Shown: positions 42,614-52,156 of the stretch, in pieces
Layout: each line of letters opens with the position of its first letter
How positions within the stretch are numbered: the stretch's first letter is position 1
Source: Clostridium_X cadaveris
GTDB taxonomy: Bacteria > Bacillota > Clostridia > Clostridiales > Clostridiaceae
Assembly: GCF_039521325.1 (NCBI RefSeq)
Contig: NZ_BAAACD010000016.1
Reading direction: 5' to 3' (one strand)
DNA: 64,000 bases
Notes under the pieces: generated by a model
The model's input: the letters and a program-made list of their open reading frames with translations, nothing else
Database searches by the model: none
Told to the model about the DNA's origin: nothing
Made by a program: the position numbers and the translations under genes

Positions 42614-45079
42614 TTATTTTTTTATTCTTTTAATAACAGCTATACCTCCACAAGAAAGTATCATAGTTATAAGCGAAGTATATCCTGCTGCGTCCCCTGT
42701 TGTAGGTAATTTATTTGGTCCTTTATTGCTATCTTCACCATTATTATTGCTTTCAAATTGTGAAATTTTATTTTCTACTCTTTCTACACTGTCATAGTTC
42801 TTAATGTACTTTTTGTCATCATTCAGAACTCCATTGTAATAATATTTTATCTCTTCAATAGTGGATTTAAGATTATCAATATTTTTAGAAGTTACCTCAA
42901 CATCCTTACCATCTATATATACATACTTATCAATAAGCAGATTAACTATTTTAGCTTTTGCAGGACTTAGATAGTACTCGTAATTATTTAACTTTTTAAT
43001 ATCTGATTCTGATAATCCTTCTAACACTTTATCTAATTCTAAAATTACACTTCTAGAATCTAATGTTATTTCTACTCCGTCTAATTTTTCCTTTATTAAG
43101 TCATTAGCATAATTCATTTGTTTAATTATATCTTCTATTCTTTGTTTGGTAGCTTCTAGTTTATCTATATTTGTAATTTTTGATTTTAATTCTTCATCTA
43201 AATTACTTATTTTAGAATATATAGCATCAACTAATCCTTTATCATCTGAAGTCAATTTATCCTTATCAGGTAGATTATCTATATCTTTTATAATTGTATC
43301 AACCTGAGCTTGTTGTTGTAATTGAACAACTTTGTTATATGCTGCTACAAGTTTATCAGAACCTACTATTTTACTTTTTTCTTCGTCTGAAAGACTATTA
43401 TATCCAGTAATAAGAGTTTGTATTTTTTGCTCATGCTCTAATGTTATATCTTCAATAGCTGGAAGTGATTCTATTCCTTTATTCATTCTTTCAATTGGAT
43501 TTTCACTAGAAACTAATAATATATCATTAAGCTTTTGAATGTTAGTTACCTTAGCTTTCTCCTCACTGCTAAGATTATCATAACGTTCTTTAATTCTTCT
43601 TATTTCAAAATCATTATAATATTTAAAGTCATTTGTCTCCGGAAGTCTATCTATTTGATTAAATACATCTTTTCCTGTTATTATGGAATTTTCTTTGTTC
43701 TTTTTTCCAAAGCTATATAATATCTTTGCATCATTATAGAATACTAAATTTCCATTCTTATCTATATCTATACTTTGAGAACAGTATTGTGATGTACCAA
43801 CCCCTAAAACTTTCTCATAGTCTGGAGCTGTTTGTCCAACAGAATCCTTAATTATATAAAGTGCTGCTTGGTCATTGTCAGGAGCATAAGGCACCATATA
43901 AATATATACTTGTTGATTGTTTTCCTTAGTAGCATATGCTGTAGTTATTGCTGCAGACCCTTTAGTTATGATTTCATCTATTTTGTAAATCTCCTCTAAT
44001 GTATTTGCATCAATTACATGAAATGGCTCTGCAGAACCCATAGTTGCTCCACCGCCACCAAGATATAATCTATCATTATAAATTACAGGTGTAGACTGTG
44101 TTCCTCCACCTTCAGTTGTTGAAGTATATGTCTTTAAGCTTTCTTTGTTAAAAGTACCATTTTTATTCACTTCCATAGATCTTATACTAGCATGTCCATT
44201 ATCTGCTGCTGATATATATACCCTATTGTTCTTTTCATAATACACAATTGTAGATTTTACTTCTGCATTTTTAGGCAAAGTAAATCTATCTATTTCCTCT
44301 CCAGTTTTATAATTAACAGCGTAAACATTACTTCCTTCTCTTCTCTTTATTCCATTATCAGCAAAAATGCATGTATCACCAATAAATGTTGCCCCATTCC
44401 AACTAAATCCAACAGTTGCTTTTGTAGTTTTAGTCCATGTTGCATTCACAACTTCATCTGCTTTTGTAGTGTCATTATCCTTTGTTGGATAACATCCGTA
44501 AACGGCATTTCCTCCATAAGTACCGAAATAAATATAACCTTTGTAGTACATGACAGGAGTTTGTAAATCAGCCTTAGTTTTTATATTTTCTGTCACAAAT
44601 AATTGTTCTAAAGTATCAGCATCATATGCAATAATATTAGATACTCCTGTTTCTAAATTCTTTCTTGGAACAAATATTTTCCCATCTCCATAACATGCGT
44701 AAATAAAGAACATAGCACTGCCAGGTGCTGATGCACTTGCTTCTACTTTTCCAGTTTCTGAATTTATTTTTAGGATTTTTTCATTTACGTAGCAATAAAC
44801 ATAATCTCCAACTACTATAGGAGTGCCTGGTGTAACTTCCCAACCACCATCTTCATAATATCTCCAATTCTCTTTAAGCTCTTCACTAGTTCTAGGTGTC
44901 TTAGCATCTGATACTCCTTGAAGTTCTAAATTACCTAAAAATTGAGACCAATTTAATGTAGTATCTTTCTTTACAGTTTTAAAAGCATTTGCTGAAGCAG
45001 GTATAAAATCAGCATTTAATGATACTATCATCAAAAATACTATTAATACTGATATTATTCTTTTAAAATTCCCTTTCAT
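42614..45079 (-). CDS. Sortase-anchored PQQ-type beta-propeller surface protein under B12 riboswitch control
   Basis: This 821-aa protein has a signal peptide (about 1-31). Residues about 40-475 hold propeller-type repeats (GDYVYCYVNEKILKINSETG, GYIYFGTYGGNAVYG, DRLYLGGGG). Residues about 475-780 hold three to four helical repeats of the IDxLP ... LSxEEKxKVTNxxKL kind. LPTTG (791-795), a membrane segment and KRIKK form a sortase signal. The gene is the first after a cobalamin riboswitch and is followed by the DUF4430 gene. The inferred role is extracellular corrinoid capture; the binding residues are unknown. Confidence 0.87.
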   Translation of the reverse strand: MKGNFKRIISVLIVFLMIVSLNADFIPASANAFKTVKKDTTLNWSQFLGNLELQGVSDAKTPRTSEELKENWRYYEDGGWEVTPGTPIVVGDYVYCYVNEKILKINSETGKVEASASAPGSAMFFIYACYGDGKIFVPRKNLETGVSNIIAYDADTLEQLFVTENIKTKADLQTPVMYYKGYIYFGTYGGNAVYGCYPTKDNDTTKADEVVNATWTKTTKATVGFSWNGATFIGDTCIFADNGIKRREGSNVYAVNYKTGEEIDRFTLPKNAEVKSTIVYYEKNNRVYISAADNGHASIRSMEVNKNGTFNKESLKTYTSTTEGGGTQSTPVIYNDRLYLGGGGATMGSAEPFHVIDANTLEEIYKIDEIITKGSAAITTAYATKENNQQVYIYMVPYAPDNDQAALYIIKDSVGQTAPDYEKVLGVGTSQYCSQSIDIDKNGNLVFYNDAKILYSFGKKNKENSIITGKDVFNQIDRLPETNDFKYYNDFEIRRIKERYDNLSSEEKAKVTNIQKLNDILLVSSENPIERMNKGIESLPAIEDITLEHEQKIQTLITGYNSLSDEEKSKIVGSDKLVAAYNKVVQLQQQAQVDTIIKDIDNLPDKDKLTSDDKGLVDAIYSKISNLDEELKSKITNIDKLEATKQRIEDIIKQMNYANDLIKEKLDGVEITLDSRSVILELDKVLEGLSESDIKKLNNYEYYLSPAKAKIVNLLIDKYVYIDGKDVEVTSKNIDNLKSTIEEIKYYYNGVLNDDKKYIKNYDSVERVENKISQFESNNNGEDSNKGPNKLPTTGDAAGYTSLITMILSCGGIAVIKRIKK

Positions 45080-45170
45080 ATTTTCCCCCTTGTTTTTATA
45101 TAAAATTTATATTATCTGCTCCCTATACTGTGATTTGAATTTCACATCCTTTCATTTCATTTATATAGAG

Positions 45171-45204
45171 GCAAATAAAAAACGAACCACTTTTGTGGTT
45201 CGTT
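45171..45204 (-). terminator. Intrinsic terminator of the cobalamin riboswitch
   Basis: On the minus strand AACGAACCAC pairs with GTGGTTCGTT around AAAA, followed by TTTTTATTTG. The stem overlaps a competing segment at 45202-45214 that can pair with 45236-45252, a plausible antiterminator. Confidence 0.88.
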
Positions 45205-45290
45205 AACTTGAAACAATCTCCATTAAACTTTTTGAGTTTCACTTTAGTTAACTCTCTCCCACCGAAAGACTTAATTAAATAAATTAATAT

Positions 45291-45436
45291 AGCAGGTCTC
45301 CTGACTTGATATCATCCTAATTGCTTATCCTTCCCAACTTAATAAGTTAGTGGATAGATATAAAATATCTAAATAAGCTTTCGTCCTTCTTACAGTAGCG
45401 GGGGCTGCTTCAGATTCTCACTGACATTCCCTTTTA
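45291..45436 (-). ncRNA. Cobalamin (adenosylcobalamin) riboswitch aptamer
   Basis: The minus strand carries the B12-box GAAGCAGCCCCCGCTACTGT, preceded by GGGAATGTCAGTGAGAATCT, and later the conserved GTCAGGAGACCTGCTAT. These are hallmark segments of the cobalamin riboswitch core, in the correct order and spacing. It is followed by an antiterminator candidate and an intrinsic terminator, then the surface-protein gene at 45079, so B12 should turn the operon off at the level of transcription. Confidence 0.95.
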
Positions 45437-45491
45437 ATACTAAAAATAAGTAACTATATTAAATAAATATTAAATTTTATATTTCATAAAA

Positions 45492-45520
45492 ATGTTAACA
45501 TTATGTTATTAATATGTCAA
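45492..45520 (-). promoter_or_regulatory. Promoter of the B12-riboswitch operon
   Basis: On the minus strand TTGACA (45520-45515), a 17-bp spacer and TAACAT (45497-45492). Transcription would start about 50 nt upstream of the aptamer core. A 12-bp palindrome AATGTTAACATT (45491-45502) covers the -10 box. Confidence 0.65.
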
Positions 45521-45526
45521 CATTTT

Positions 45527-45552
45527 AACTGAATATATTTTTTATTCAGTTA
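45527..45552. promoter_or_regulatory. 10-bp-arm inverted repeat between divergent promoters
   Basis: TAACTGAATA (45527-45536) and TATTCAGTTA (45543-45552) are perfect inverted arms around a 6-bp AT loop. It lies between the riboswitch promoter and the exporter promoter and has no T-run for termination, so it may be a regulator site shared by both operons. Confidence 0.4.
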
Positions 45553-45571
45553 ATTCAAAAACTAAGTTACT

Positions 45572-45599
45572 TTGTAATTTTCCATTCGTAATATATAGT
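45572..45599 (+). promoter_or_regulatory. Putative promoter of the ABC exporter operon
   Basis: TTGTAA (45572-45577), a 16-bp spacer and TATAGT (45594-45599), about 42 bp upstream of the first lipoprotein gene. Confidence 0.5.
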
Positions 45600-45640
45600 A
45601 TAAACAATTTTCTATTTTATAAAATTTTTGGAGGAATGCT

Positions 45641-46642
45641 ATGATTAGTCGAAATAAATTGTTAGTGTCCCTAATTCTCTGTGCATCATGTATGATTACA
45701 GCTTCTAGTTGCAAAAGTAGCACAACTAATGAATTTGATAATTTTCAGCCTGTTACCCTTGGAACCTTAAAAACTGAAAAAGCAGTTAGAGGTACTATAA
45801 CTAAAACTGCCCCCATAACTGCAGGTATATCTTATGATAAATTTGAGATTATCTCACTTACACGCGTAGGTGGAACATTTCTAAAATTCAACTTTAACCA
45901 AGGTGAAGATGTGAAAAAGGGGGATGTCATTGCTGAATTTGACACATCTGAATGTGAATTCGCTTTAAATGAAGCAAAACTCTTATATAAAAAAGTAAAT
46001 AACCAATACGACTCAGTTTTAAATAATCCCAATTCTACAGATGTACAAAAGGAAAATGCACGTTTAGCAGTTGAGATAGAAAAGTTAAATGTGGAGAAAG
46101 CTCAAAAAGATTTAGATAGCCTTCGTATAATATCACCTATGGATGGAAATATAACTTTTATTTCCGAAAATCTTGTTACCGGCTCAAAATTACATGTAAA
46201 TATGCAGATTTGTGCCGTAGCTGATATCAACAGCAGAATTTTAACACTTCCTGCTTCGACTTCAGATGATATAAAGCTTGGAATGAAAGTAATTGATTCA
46301 GAAAATAATGAAGGTGAAATAATAGGAATACCACCAAAAAACAATAGTGATTCTAAGACAAACTCTAAAAAGCAAAATCCTAGTATTACAATTTCTTTTC
46401 CTAAAGAAATTGTTGATAAAATACACGATTCCATAAGCCTTAAAGTATGTATAGAGGAAAAACCTGATGTAATAAAAATACCAGCAAAAGGTGTTAGAAG
46501 TTTTAATGATAAAACTTATGTGAAAATAAAAGATGGAGAAAACAAAATAGAACGATTCGTAACTCTTGGTGTAGTTACCGAAACTGAAGCTGAAGTCATA
46601 TCAGGAGTTACCGAAGGTGATGAAATAATCTTAGATAATTAA
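45641..46642 (+). CDS. HlyD/MacA-like lipoprotein adaptor 1 of an ABC exporter
   Basis: This 333-aa protein has a lipoprotein signal (positive MISRNK, hydrophobic core, ITASSC near residue 24). It continues as a membrane-fusion-type adaptor: a lipoyl half (FNQGEDVKKGDVIAEFDTSE), a helical hairpin (about 100-155), the second lipoyl half (DLDSLRIISPMDGNITF) and a beta-barrel end. It should sit outside the membrane and couple to the FtsX-type permease encoded downstream. GGAGG lies 8 nt before the ATG. A second, related adaptor follows. Confidence 0.85.
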   Translation: MISRNKLLVSLILCASCMITASSCKSSTTNEFDNFQPVTLGTLKTEKAVRGTITKTAPITAGISYDKFEIISLTRVGGTFLKFNFNQGEDVKKGDVIAEFDTSECEFALNEAKLLYKKVNNQYDSVLNNPNSTDVQKENARLAVEIEKLNVEKAQKDLDSLRIISPMDGNITFISENLVTGSKLHVNMQICAVADINSRILTLPASTSDDIKLGMKVIDSENNEGEIIGIPPKNNSDSKTNSKKQNPSITISFPKEIVDKIHDSISLKVCIEEKPDVIKIPAKGVRSFNDKTYVKIKDGENKIERFVTLGVVTETEAEVISGVTEGDEIILDN

Positions 46643-46669
46643 TATTGATTAATGAAAAGAGGTATTATT

Positions 46670-47671
46670 ATGAAGCGCTTTAAGATATTACTTTGTATAA
46701 TTTGTGCATCACTTACAGTCACATTTAGTGGTTGCCTTTCAAAAGAGGAAACAGTTATAGTTCCTCCTCTTATAACTCCAATTGATATTGAAATGAAAAC
46801 AGTTCCAGTATCAAAAGGTTCAATAATCCAAGAACTATCCTTGAGTGGATTTATCGTTCCTAAAATGAATGAGATTGCTTCTTTTAAAGATGGATCAGGT
46901 GTAATTACAAAACTTCATGTAAAAGTTGGCGATACAGTATCGAAAGGACAAGCTATTGCTGAATTGAATACTGATGATATAAAGCTTTCTCTAAAGCAAG
47001 CTCAATTAGCATACAATCAAATTAGTAACTCTTATCAAGAACTTTTAGCAAATCCTGAATCATCTAAAAATGAAATAGACAGAATTAAATTGGATTTAGA
47101 ACTTCAAAAACTCAAAGTAGATAAATTAAAGAATGACCTTGCAAACCTTACACTTGTAGCTCCTATAAGCGGTCAAATAACATATCAGTATCCTTATGTT
47201 ATTCCTGGTCAGATGATATCTGCAGGTGCTCCTATATATATGATATCTGATATTAATTCACTAGTAGTTGAAGGAACTGTTGAAAAAACTGATGCATTAA
47301 AAGTAGGTATGGACGTTACTAATAAAGATAACCAGAATGGAAAGATATCACAATTAGATATAACGCCTTTCCAATCCATGCTTCAAAGTGGTAAGGATAA
47401 TAAAAGTTACAACTCTATCCGTATAGAAATGGATGGACTTTCTCCAGAAAAATTAGGTTCTTCAATCACATTATCAATTCTTTTAGATTCTAAAGATGAC
47501 GTATTGAAAGTTCCAAAGTCAGCAGTAAAATATTATAACTCTGCCCCTTATGTAAGGGTCCTAAAGGATGGAGACAGAGTTGAAAAATTCATCACCCTAG
47601 GAATAGAAGGTTCTCAAGAATTCGAAGTTCTTTCTGGTTTGTCAGAGGGTGACGAAGTTTTAAGTAACTAG
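46670..47671 (+). CDS. HlyD/MacA-like lipoprotein adaptor 2 of an ABC exporter
   Basis: This 333-aa adaptor is paralogous to the previous protein. It has lipoprotein signal MKRFKILLCIICASLTVTFS with lipobox FSGC, lipoyl halves LHVKVGDTVSKGQAIAELNT and LVAPISGQITYQYPYV, a helical hairpin between them, and C-terminal KVPKSAVKYYNSAPYVRV. ATG 46670 is chosen because AAGAGG lies 7 nt upstream, while an ATG at 46652 precedes that site. Two adaptors in one operon suggest a heteromeric ring or duplicated specificity. Confidence 0.85.
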   Translation: MKRFKILLCIICASLTVTFSGCLSKEETVIVPPLITPIDIEMKTVPVSKGSIIQELSLSGFIVPKMNEIASFKDGSGVITKLHVKVGDTVSKGQAIAELNTDDIKLSLKQAQLAYNQISNSYQELLANPESSKNEIDRIKLDLELQKLKVDKLKNDLANLTLVAPISGQITYQYPYVIPGQMISAGAPIYMISDINSLVVEGTVEKTDALKVGMDVTNKDNQNGKISQLDITPFQSMLQSGKDNKSYNSIRIEMDGLSPEKLGSSITLSILLDSKDDVLKVPKSAVKYYNSAPYVRVLKDGDRVEKFITLGIEGSQEFEVLSGLSEGDEVLSN

Positions 47672-47674
47672 GGG

Positions 47675-50554
47675 GTGAAGGATATGCTTTCATTTTTATA
47701 TAAAAAGATGATGAAAAATAAGTGGCTTGTAATAAGTCTTCTTATAGGATTCATCACGGCTACCTCCATAATAACTGCGGTGCCAATGTATACATCTTCC
47801 ATATTCAAAAAAATTCTTGCTACTGACTTAGAAAAACTCCAAAAAGTAGATAATATATTCCCTGGAATTTTTACTGCCAACAAAAAATTAACTGGCGGTG
47901 ATTTCGAAAGCAAAGACGTTGAAAATTTAATGAAAGAGGTTAAAACTTCAAACAGTTCCTTTGATAATTCAATTAAAAATATAGTTGATGATTTGGGAAT
48001 GCCTGTGATGAGTAAAAAAACAGAAATCGCATGCAATGACTTTTCCGTATCAAAATACAATGACAAAGGTGAACTTGTAGATGAAAAAGGCCCGGGAATA
48101 TCACTGAAAGCTATCAGTGATATCGAAAACAATATAAACATTATGGATGGTAATCTTTTTAGTTCTGATAGTTCTTCTGACGTTATAGAGGGAATTATTT
48201 CAGAATCTACAAAACGTACCTTTGACTTAAGAGTAGGTGATACATTTGCTTTTAGGCAAGTCAGCACTAATAATTTTATAAAAATTAAAATAGCTGGTGT
48301 ATTCCAGGTTGATAATAAGGATAGCAGCTATTGGAAAGATGGAAATATTCTTCTATCAGATACCATTATTATTCCTTATGATTCGTTGATGAAGCTAAGC
48401 ATGTACAAAGATAACTTTTATTTAAGTTCCTATAATATAAAATACGTATTGGACTATACGAATATAAATGTGTCTAATCTACCTAATGCTATAAAAACAT
48501 TAGATACTGCTTCAAAAGATTTCAACCAAAAGAAAAATTCTTCAATCTATTTAGCGGCATTAGATACATTAAAAGAGTATGTTCCAAAAACTAAACAGTT
48601 ATCCATAACTATGTGGACCATAGCTTCTCCAGTAATACTTATGATAATAATCTATATATTCATGGTATCAACATTAATATTAGAGCATGATAAAGATGAA
48701 ATATCACTTTTGAGAAGCAGAGGTGCTACGAAACTTCAAGTTTTAAAGGTATATCTAAGTGAAAACCTTATATTATTTTTTATAACTGTATTAATAAGCC
48801 CTTTTGTTGCTTATCTAATAACCAGAGTATTTGGTGCAACTAGTGGTTTCTTAAAATTTGTTTCTCGTCCTCCTCTTGATATAAAAATAACTCATGTGGA
48901 ATGGATTTATGCTTTAGTTTCTGCTTTTGCATTTCTCCTTATAATGTTTATACCTATAGCTCTTTCTTCGAAAGACAGCATAGTTGCTCAAAAAAGATCA
49001 AAATCTAGAAAGGGCAAACCAATATGGCAAAGATTTTACTTTGATGTAGTACTTTTAGCAATTGGTTTATATGCTGTATATCAATTTCAATCCTTTGAAA
49101 GTGTACTAAATGTGTCCAATGTTGAAACATCTAATCTACCTATTTCTCCATTTATGTATATATCATTTACAATTCTAATATTAGGTATTGGTCTTGTAAT
49201 GCTAAGGCTTTATCCTTATTTAATAAAATTTATATTAAAGCTAGGAAAAGACAAGTGGAGTCCTTCAATGTATATATGCCTTACAAATATAACTAGAAGT
49301 AATGGAAAAAATGGCTTTCTTATGATATTCCTAATTCTTACTTTATCTACTGGAATATTTAATCTTAAAGCTGCTTCCACTATAAACACTATGGCAGAAA
49401 ATAGAATTAAATATTTAAATGGTGCAGATATAGTAATCCGACCTTGGTGGATTCCTGCTAAGACCGAAAAAGATGAGAAGGATAGTTCTAGTACTTCAGT
49501 ATCCGCTTTAAATTCAGATGGTACAAGTGCTGCTGGAGTATTTTACAAAGATATAGACTATGCTCCTTACACAGAAATAGATGGAATAGAGTCTACTACA
49601 AAAGTATTAAAATCCAAAAATGGGAGATTAAATTTTAATGGAAATCTCTCTTCAGAAAAAACTCAAATAATAGGTATAATTCCTGATGAATTCGGCAAAA
49701 CAGCTTGGTTTGACTCTAGTCTTTTACCTCATCACTGGTATAACTATCTAAATTTATTATCTAAAGAGCCTAAAGCTATCTTAGTTTCTTCAAAAGTAGC
49801 TGAAGACTTGAAACTTTCTAAAGGAACGCGAGTTGATGTAAGATTTGATGGAAATCTCTATCTAGAATGTTATGTTGGTGAAATTATAGATTATTGGCCA
49901 AGTTATGACCCTAATTTATCCTTTGGATCTGGCTTTGTAGTCATGAATTTAAAATATATAGATGCTATGTGCTCTATTCAGCCTTATGAGATATGGATGA
50001 AAAAAAGTGATAGTTCATCTTACAGTACTATCTTTGATTCAGTAAAAGAAAATAAAGTTTACTATGAAAATATTCATTTAACCTATAATGATTTAGTTGC
50101 TCTTAGAACATCACCTATAATTCAAGGTACAAATGGACTTCTTTCACTATCATTTATAGCTTCTCTTATAATAACTACATTAGGATTTTTAATTTACTGG
50201 ATACTCTCTATAAAAGAGAGAACATTGGACTTTGGGATACTTCGTGCAATGGGACTTACACTAAAGAAAATTATAACCGTTCTTATAAACGAACAAATTT
50301 TTATATCTGGTGCTGCTATGGTAATGGGACTTGCCATTGGAGGATTTGCGTCAAACATATTTATACCTATGCTTAATTTGTCAACAAATCCTAATGAAAA
50401 AATAATATTACCTTTTAAGGCTGTCTCTTATATATCAGGATACATTAATTTGGCAATATTTATGATTATAATGCTTTCTATAAGTCTTTTAGTTCTTATA
50501 AATATAGTTAAAAAACTAGATTTAAATCAAGCCTTAAAGTTAGGAGATGATTAG
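47675..50554 (+). CDS. FtsX/MacB-type ABC transporter permease
   Basis: This 959-aa protein has an N-terminal membrane helix, a long extracellular domain (about 60-310), a block of three to four helices around 315-450 and 460-530, a second extracellular domain (about 570-820), and a last FtsX block (about 830-955) with LDFGILRAMGLTLKKI. The duplicated FtsX domain organisation is that of large Gram-positive lipoprotein or peptide exporters. It starts 3 bp after adaptor 2 and its end overlaps or abuts the first ATPase gene. Confidence 0.87.
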   Translation: MKDMLSFLYKKMMKNKWLVISLLIGFITATSIITAVPMYTSSIFKKILATDLEKLQKVDNIFPGIFTANKKLTGGDFESKDVENLMKEVKTSNSSFDNSIKNIVDDLGMPVMSKKTEIACNDFSVSKYNDKGELVDEKGPGISLKAISDIENNINIMDGNLFSSDSSSDVIEGIISESTKRTFDLRVGDTFAFRQVSTNNFIKIKIAGVFQVDNKDSSYWKDGNILLSDTIIIPYDSLMKLSMYKDNFYLSSYNIKYVLDYTNINVSNLPNAIKTLDTASKDFNQKKNSSIYLAALDTLKEYVPKTKQLSITMWTIASPVILMIIIYIFMVSTLILEHDKDEISLLRSRGATKLQVLKVYLSENLILFFITVLISPFVAYLITRVFGATSGFLKFVSRPPLDIKITHVEWIYALVSAFAFLLIMFIPIALSSKDSIVAQKRSKSRKGKPIWQRFYFDVVLLAIGLYAVYQFQSFESVLNVSNVETSNLPISPFMYISFTILILGIGLVMLRLYPYLIKFILKLGKDKWSPSMYICLTNITRSNGKNGFLMIFLILTLSTGIFNLKAASTINTMAENRIKYLNGADIVIRPWWIPAKTEKDEKDSSSTSVSALNSDGTSAAGVFYKDIDYAPYTEIDGIESTTKVLKSKNGRLNFNGNLSSEKTQIIGIIPDEFGKTAWFDSSLLPHHWYNYLNLLSKEPKAILVSSKVAEDLKLSKGTRVDVRFDGNLYLECYVGEIIDYWPSYDPNLSFGSGFVVMNLKYIDAMCSIQPYEIWMKKSDSSSYSTIFDSVKENKVYYENIHLTYNDLVALRTSPIIQGTNGLLSLSFIASLIITTLGFLIYWILSIKERTLDFGILRAMGLTLKKIITVLINEQIFISGAAMVMGLAIGGFASNIFIPMLNLSTNPNEKIILPFKAVSYISGYINLAIFMIIMLSISLLVLINIVKKLDLNQALKLGDD

Positions 50555-50555
50555 T

Positions 50556-51233
50556 GTGTGTGAATTAATTAAAACAACAGATCTTTGTATGGATTTTAAA
50601 ATTGGTGATGAAACTTTATCTGTTTTGAAGAATATATCCCTCTCTATAAACAGGAACAAATTCACCATACTTAAAGGTCGTTCAGGTTCTGGTAAGACTA
50701 CACTTATAAACCTATTAGGTGCTATGAGTATGCCAACTAGCGGCAGTATAATGTTTGACGGAAAAGATATCACTACACTCTCTCCTTCTGAACAAGATGA
50801 ACTTAGACGAACTCAAATAGGATTTGTATTTCAATCTGGCGCACTTCTTTCTAATATGACACTATATGAAAATGTTGAATTTGCTCTTAGAGTATCAAGA
50901 CCTGAAATAAAGGATAGAAAAGAAAGAGTCAATGAATGTTTAAAGCTTGTAGGGCTTTTAAAAAGATCTTCCCACTTTCCTCAAGAACTTTCAGGCGGAG
51001 AAGTCCAAAGGGCTGCAATTGCTAGAGCCTTATGTCCTAAACCTAAAATTATCTTTGCAGACGAACCTACTTCCGCTTTGGACACTCTAACGGCGCTTCA
51101 AGTGGTAAAATTATTTAAAGATCTGATAAAAGATCAGGATATCACAATAGTTATGACCACTCATGACCCCAACATGTTGGAAATAGCAGATAATGTATTT
51201 ACTTTAGAGGATGGTGAAATAGTTCATGAGTAA
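50556..51233 (+). CDS. MacB/LolD-type ABC ATPase 1
   Basis: This 225-aa ATPase has Walker A GRSGSGKTT, signature ELSGGEVQRAAIARAL, Walker B IIFADEPTSALD and switch His TTHDPN. It belongs to the LolD/MacB/FtsE group that powers FtsX-type permeases. GTG 50556 is preferred as start because GGAG lies 9 nt upstream; an ATG at 50547 is only 1 nt from that site. It overlaps the second ATPase gene by 8 bp, so the two ATPases may work as a heterodimer. Confidence 0.9.
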   Translation: MCELIKTTDLCMDFKIGDETLSVLKNISLSINRNKFTILKGRSGSGKTTLINLLGAMSMPTSGSIMFDGKDITTLSPSEQDELRRTQIGFVFQSGALLSNMTLYENVEFALRVSRPEIKDRKERVNECLKLVGLLKRSSHFPQELSGGEVQRAAIARALCPKPKIIFADEPTSALDTLTALQVVKLFKDLIKDQDITIVMTTHDPNMLEIADNVFTLEDGEIVHE

Positions 51234-52152
51234 TATAATAGAATGTGAAAACCTGATAAAAATTTATAAAACTGCTGATTTAGAAGTTGTAGCTTTACAA
51301 GGCTTAGATCTCATTGTTGAAGAGGGAGAACTTACTGCTATCATAGGAAATAGTGGTAGTGGAAAGTCTACCCTTTTAAATATGATAGGTTGCCTTGATA
51401 CCCCATCTGCTGGAAAGCTATTTGTAGATGGTAAAGATTTATTTAAGCTTACAAAAAAAGAAATAGAAATTTATAAAAGAGAAACTGTTGGTTTCGTGTG
51501 GCAAAACAATGCGAGAAATCTAATTCCTTATTTAACAGCTGCTGAAAATATAGAGCTTGCTTTATCCATAGGCGGAAAATCTAAAGATATGAGAAATGAA
51601 GCATTAAAGTATTTAGATATGACAGGTATCGTTCATAGAAAAAACAGTAAACTAAGCCAGCTTTCTGGCGGTGAACAACAAAGAGTTGCTATTGCTATAG
51701 CTCTCTGCAACAATCCAAAGCTACTTCTTGCAGATGAACCTACAGGCTCTGTTGATTCTAAAACTGCATCTATGATACTGGATTTATTTAGGGAACTTAA
51801 CAGCACATTAGGACTCACAATTCTAATAGTAACTCATGACAGACAGCTATCAGCCAAAGTTCAAAGAGTTGTAGCTATCCGAGATGGTAAAACTTCTTCA
51901 GAGTTTATAAGAAAAGATAGTTATGCACAAGAGCTTCAGTCTATATCTCAAGGTCTTACCTTAGAAGGAAACGAAGAAACTCATGAAGAACTCATGATTC
52001 TCGATAGAGCAGGAAGATTTCAAATACCACATGAATATTTGGATTCTCTTAAAATTAAAGGCAATAAAATAAAAGTAGAATTAGATGGTGGAAAAATAGT
52101 AATAACTAATCCACAACAAATAGAAAAAGTTATCCACACTGAGGATAACTAA
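51226..52152 (+). CDS. MacB/LolD-type ABC ATPase 2 with C-terminal extension
   Basis: This 308-aa ATPase has Walker A GNSGSGKST (residues about 39-47), signature QLSGGEQQRVAIAIAL, Walker B LLLADEPTGSVDS and switch His VTHDRQ. The ABC domain ends near residue 230; about 75 further residues form a small extension ending in a beta-rich tail (GRFQIPHEYLDSLKIKGN), resembling an AbrB/MraZ-like or dimerisation fold. The second ATPase in a two-ATPase set is unusual but known for large FtsX permeases. A strong terminator follows. Confidence 0.9.
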   Translation: MSNIIECENLIKIYKTADLEVVALQGLDLIVEEGELTAIIGNSGSGKSTLLNMIGCLDTPSAGKLFVDGKDLFKLTKKEIEIYKRETVGFVWQNNARNLIPYLTAAENIELALSIGGKSKDMRNEALKYLDMTGIVHRKNSKLSQLSGGEQQRVAIAIALCNNPKLLLADEPTGSVDSKTASMILDLFRELNSTLGLTILIVTHDRQLSAKVQRVVAIRDGKTSSEFIRKDSYAQELQSISQGLTLEGNEETHEELMILDRAGRFQIPHEYLDSLKIKGNKIKVELDGGKIVITNPQQIEKVIHTEDN

Positions 52153-52156
52153 ATTA

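Noticed and set aside
47668..48267. 199-codon minus-strand frame opposite the start of the FtsX-type permease
   Set aside because: The permease gene on the plus strand is well supported by operon spacing and domain content; the antisense frame has no start context.
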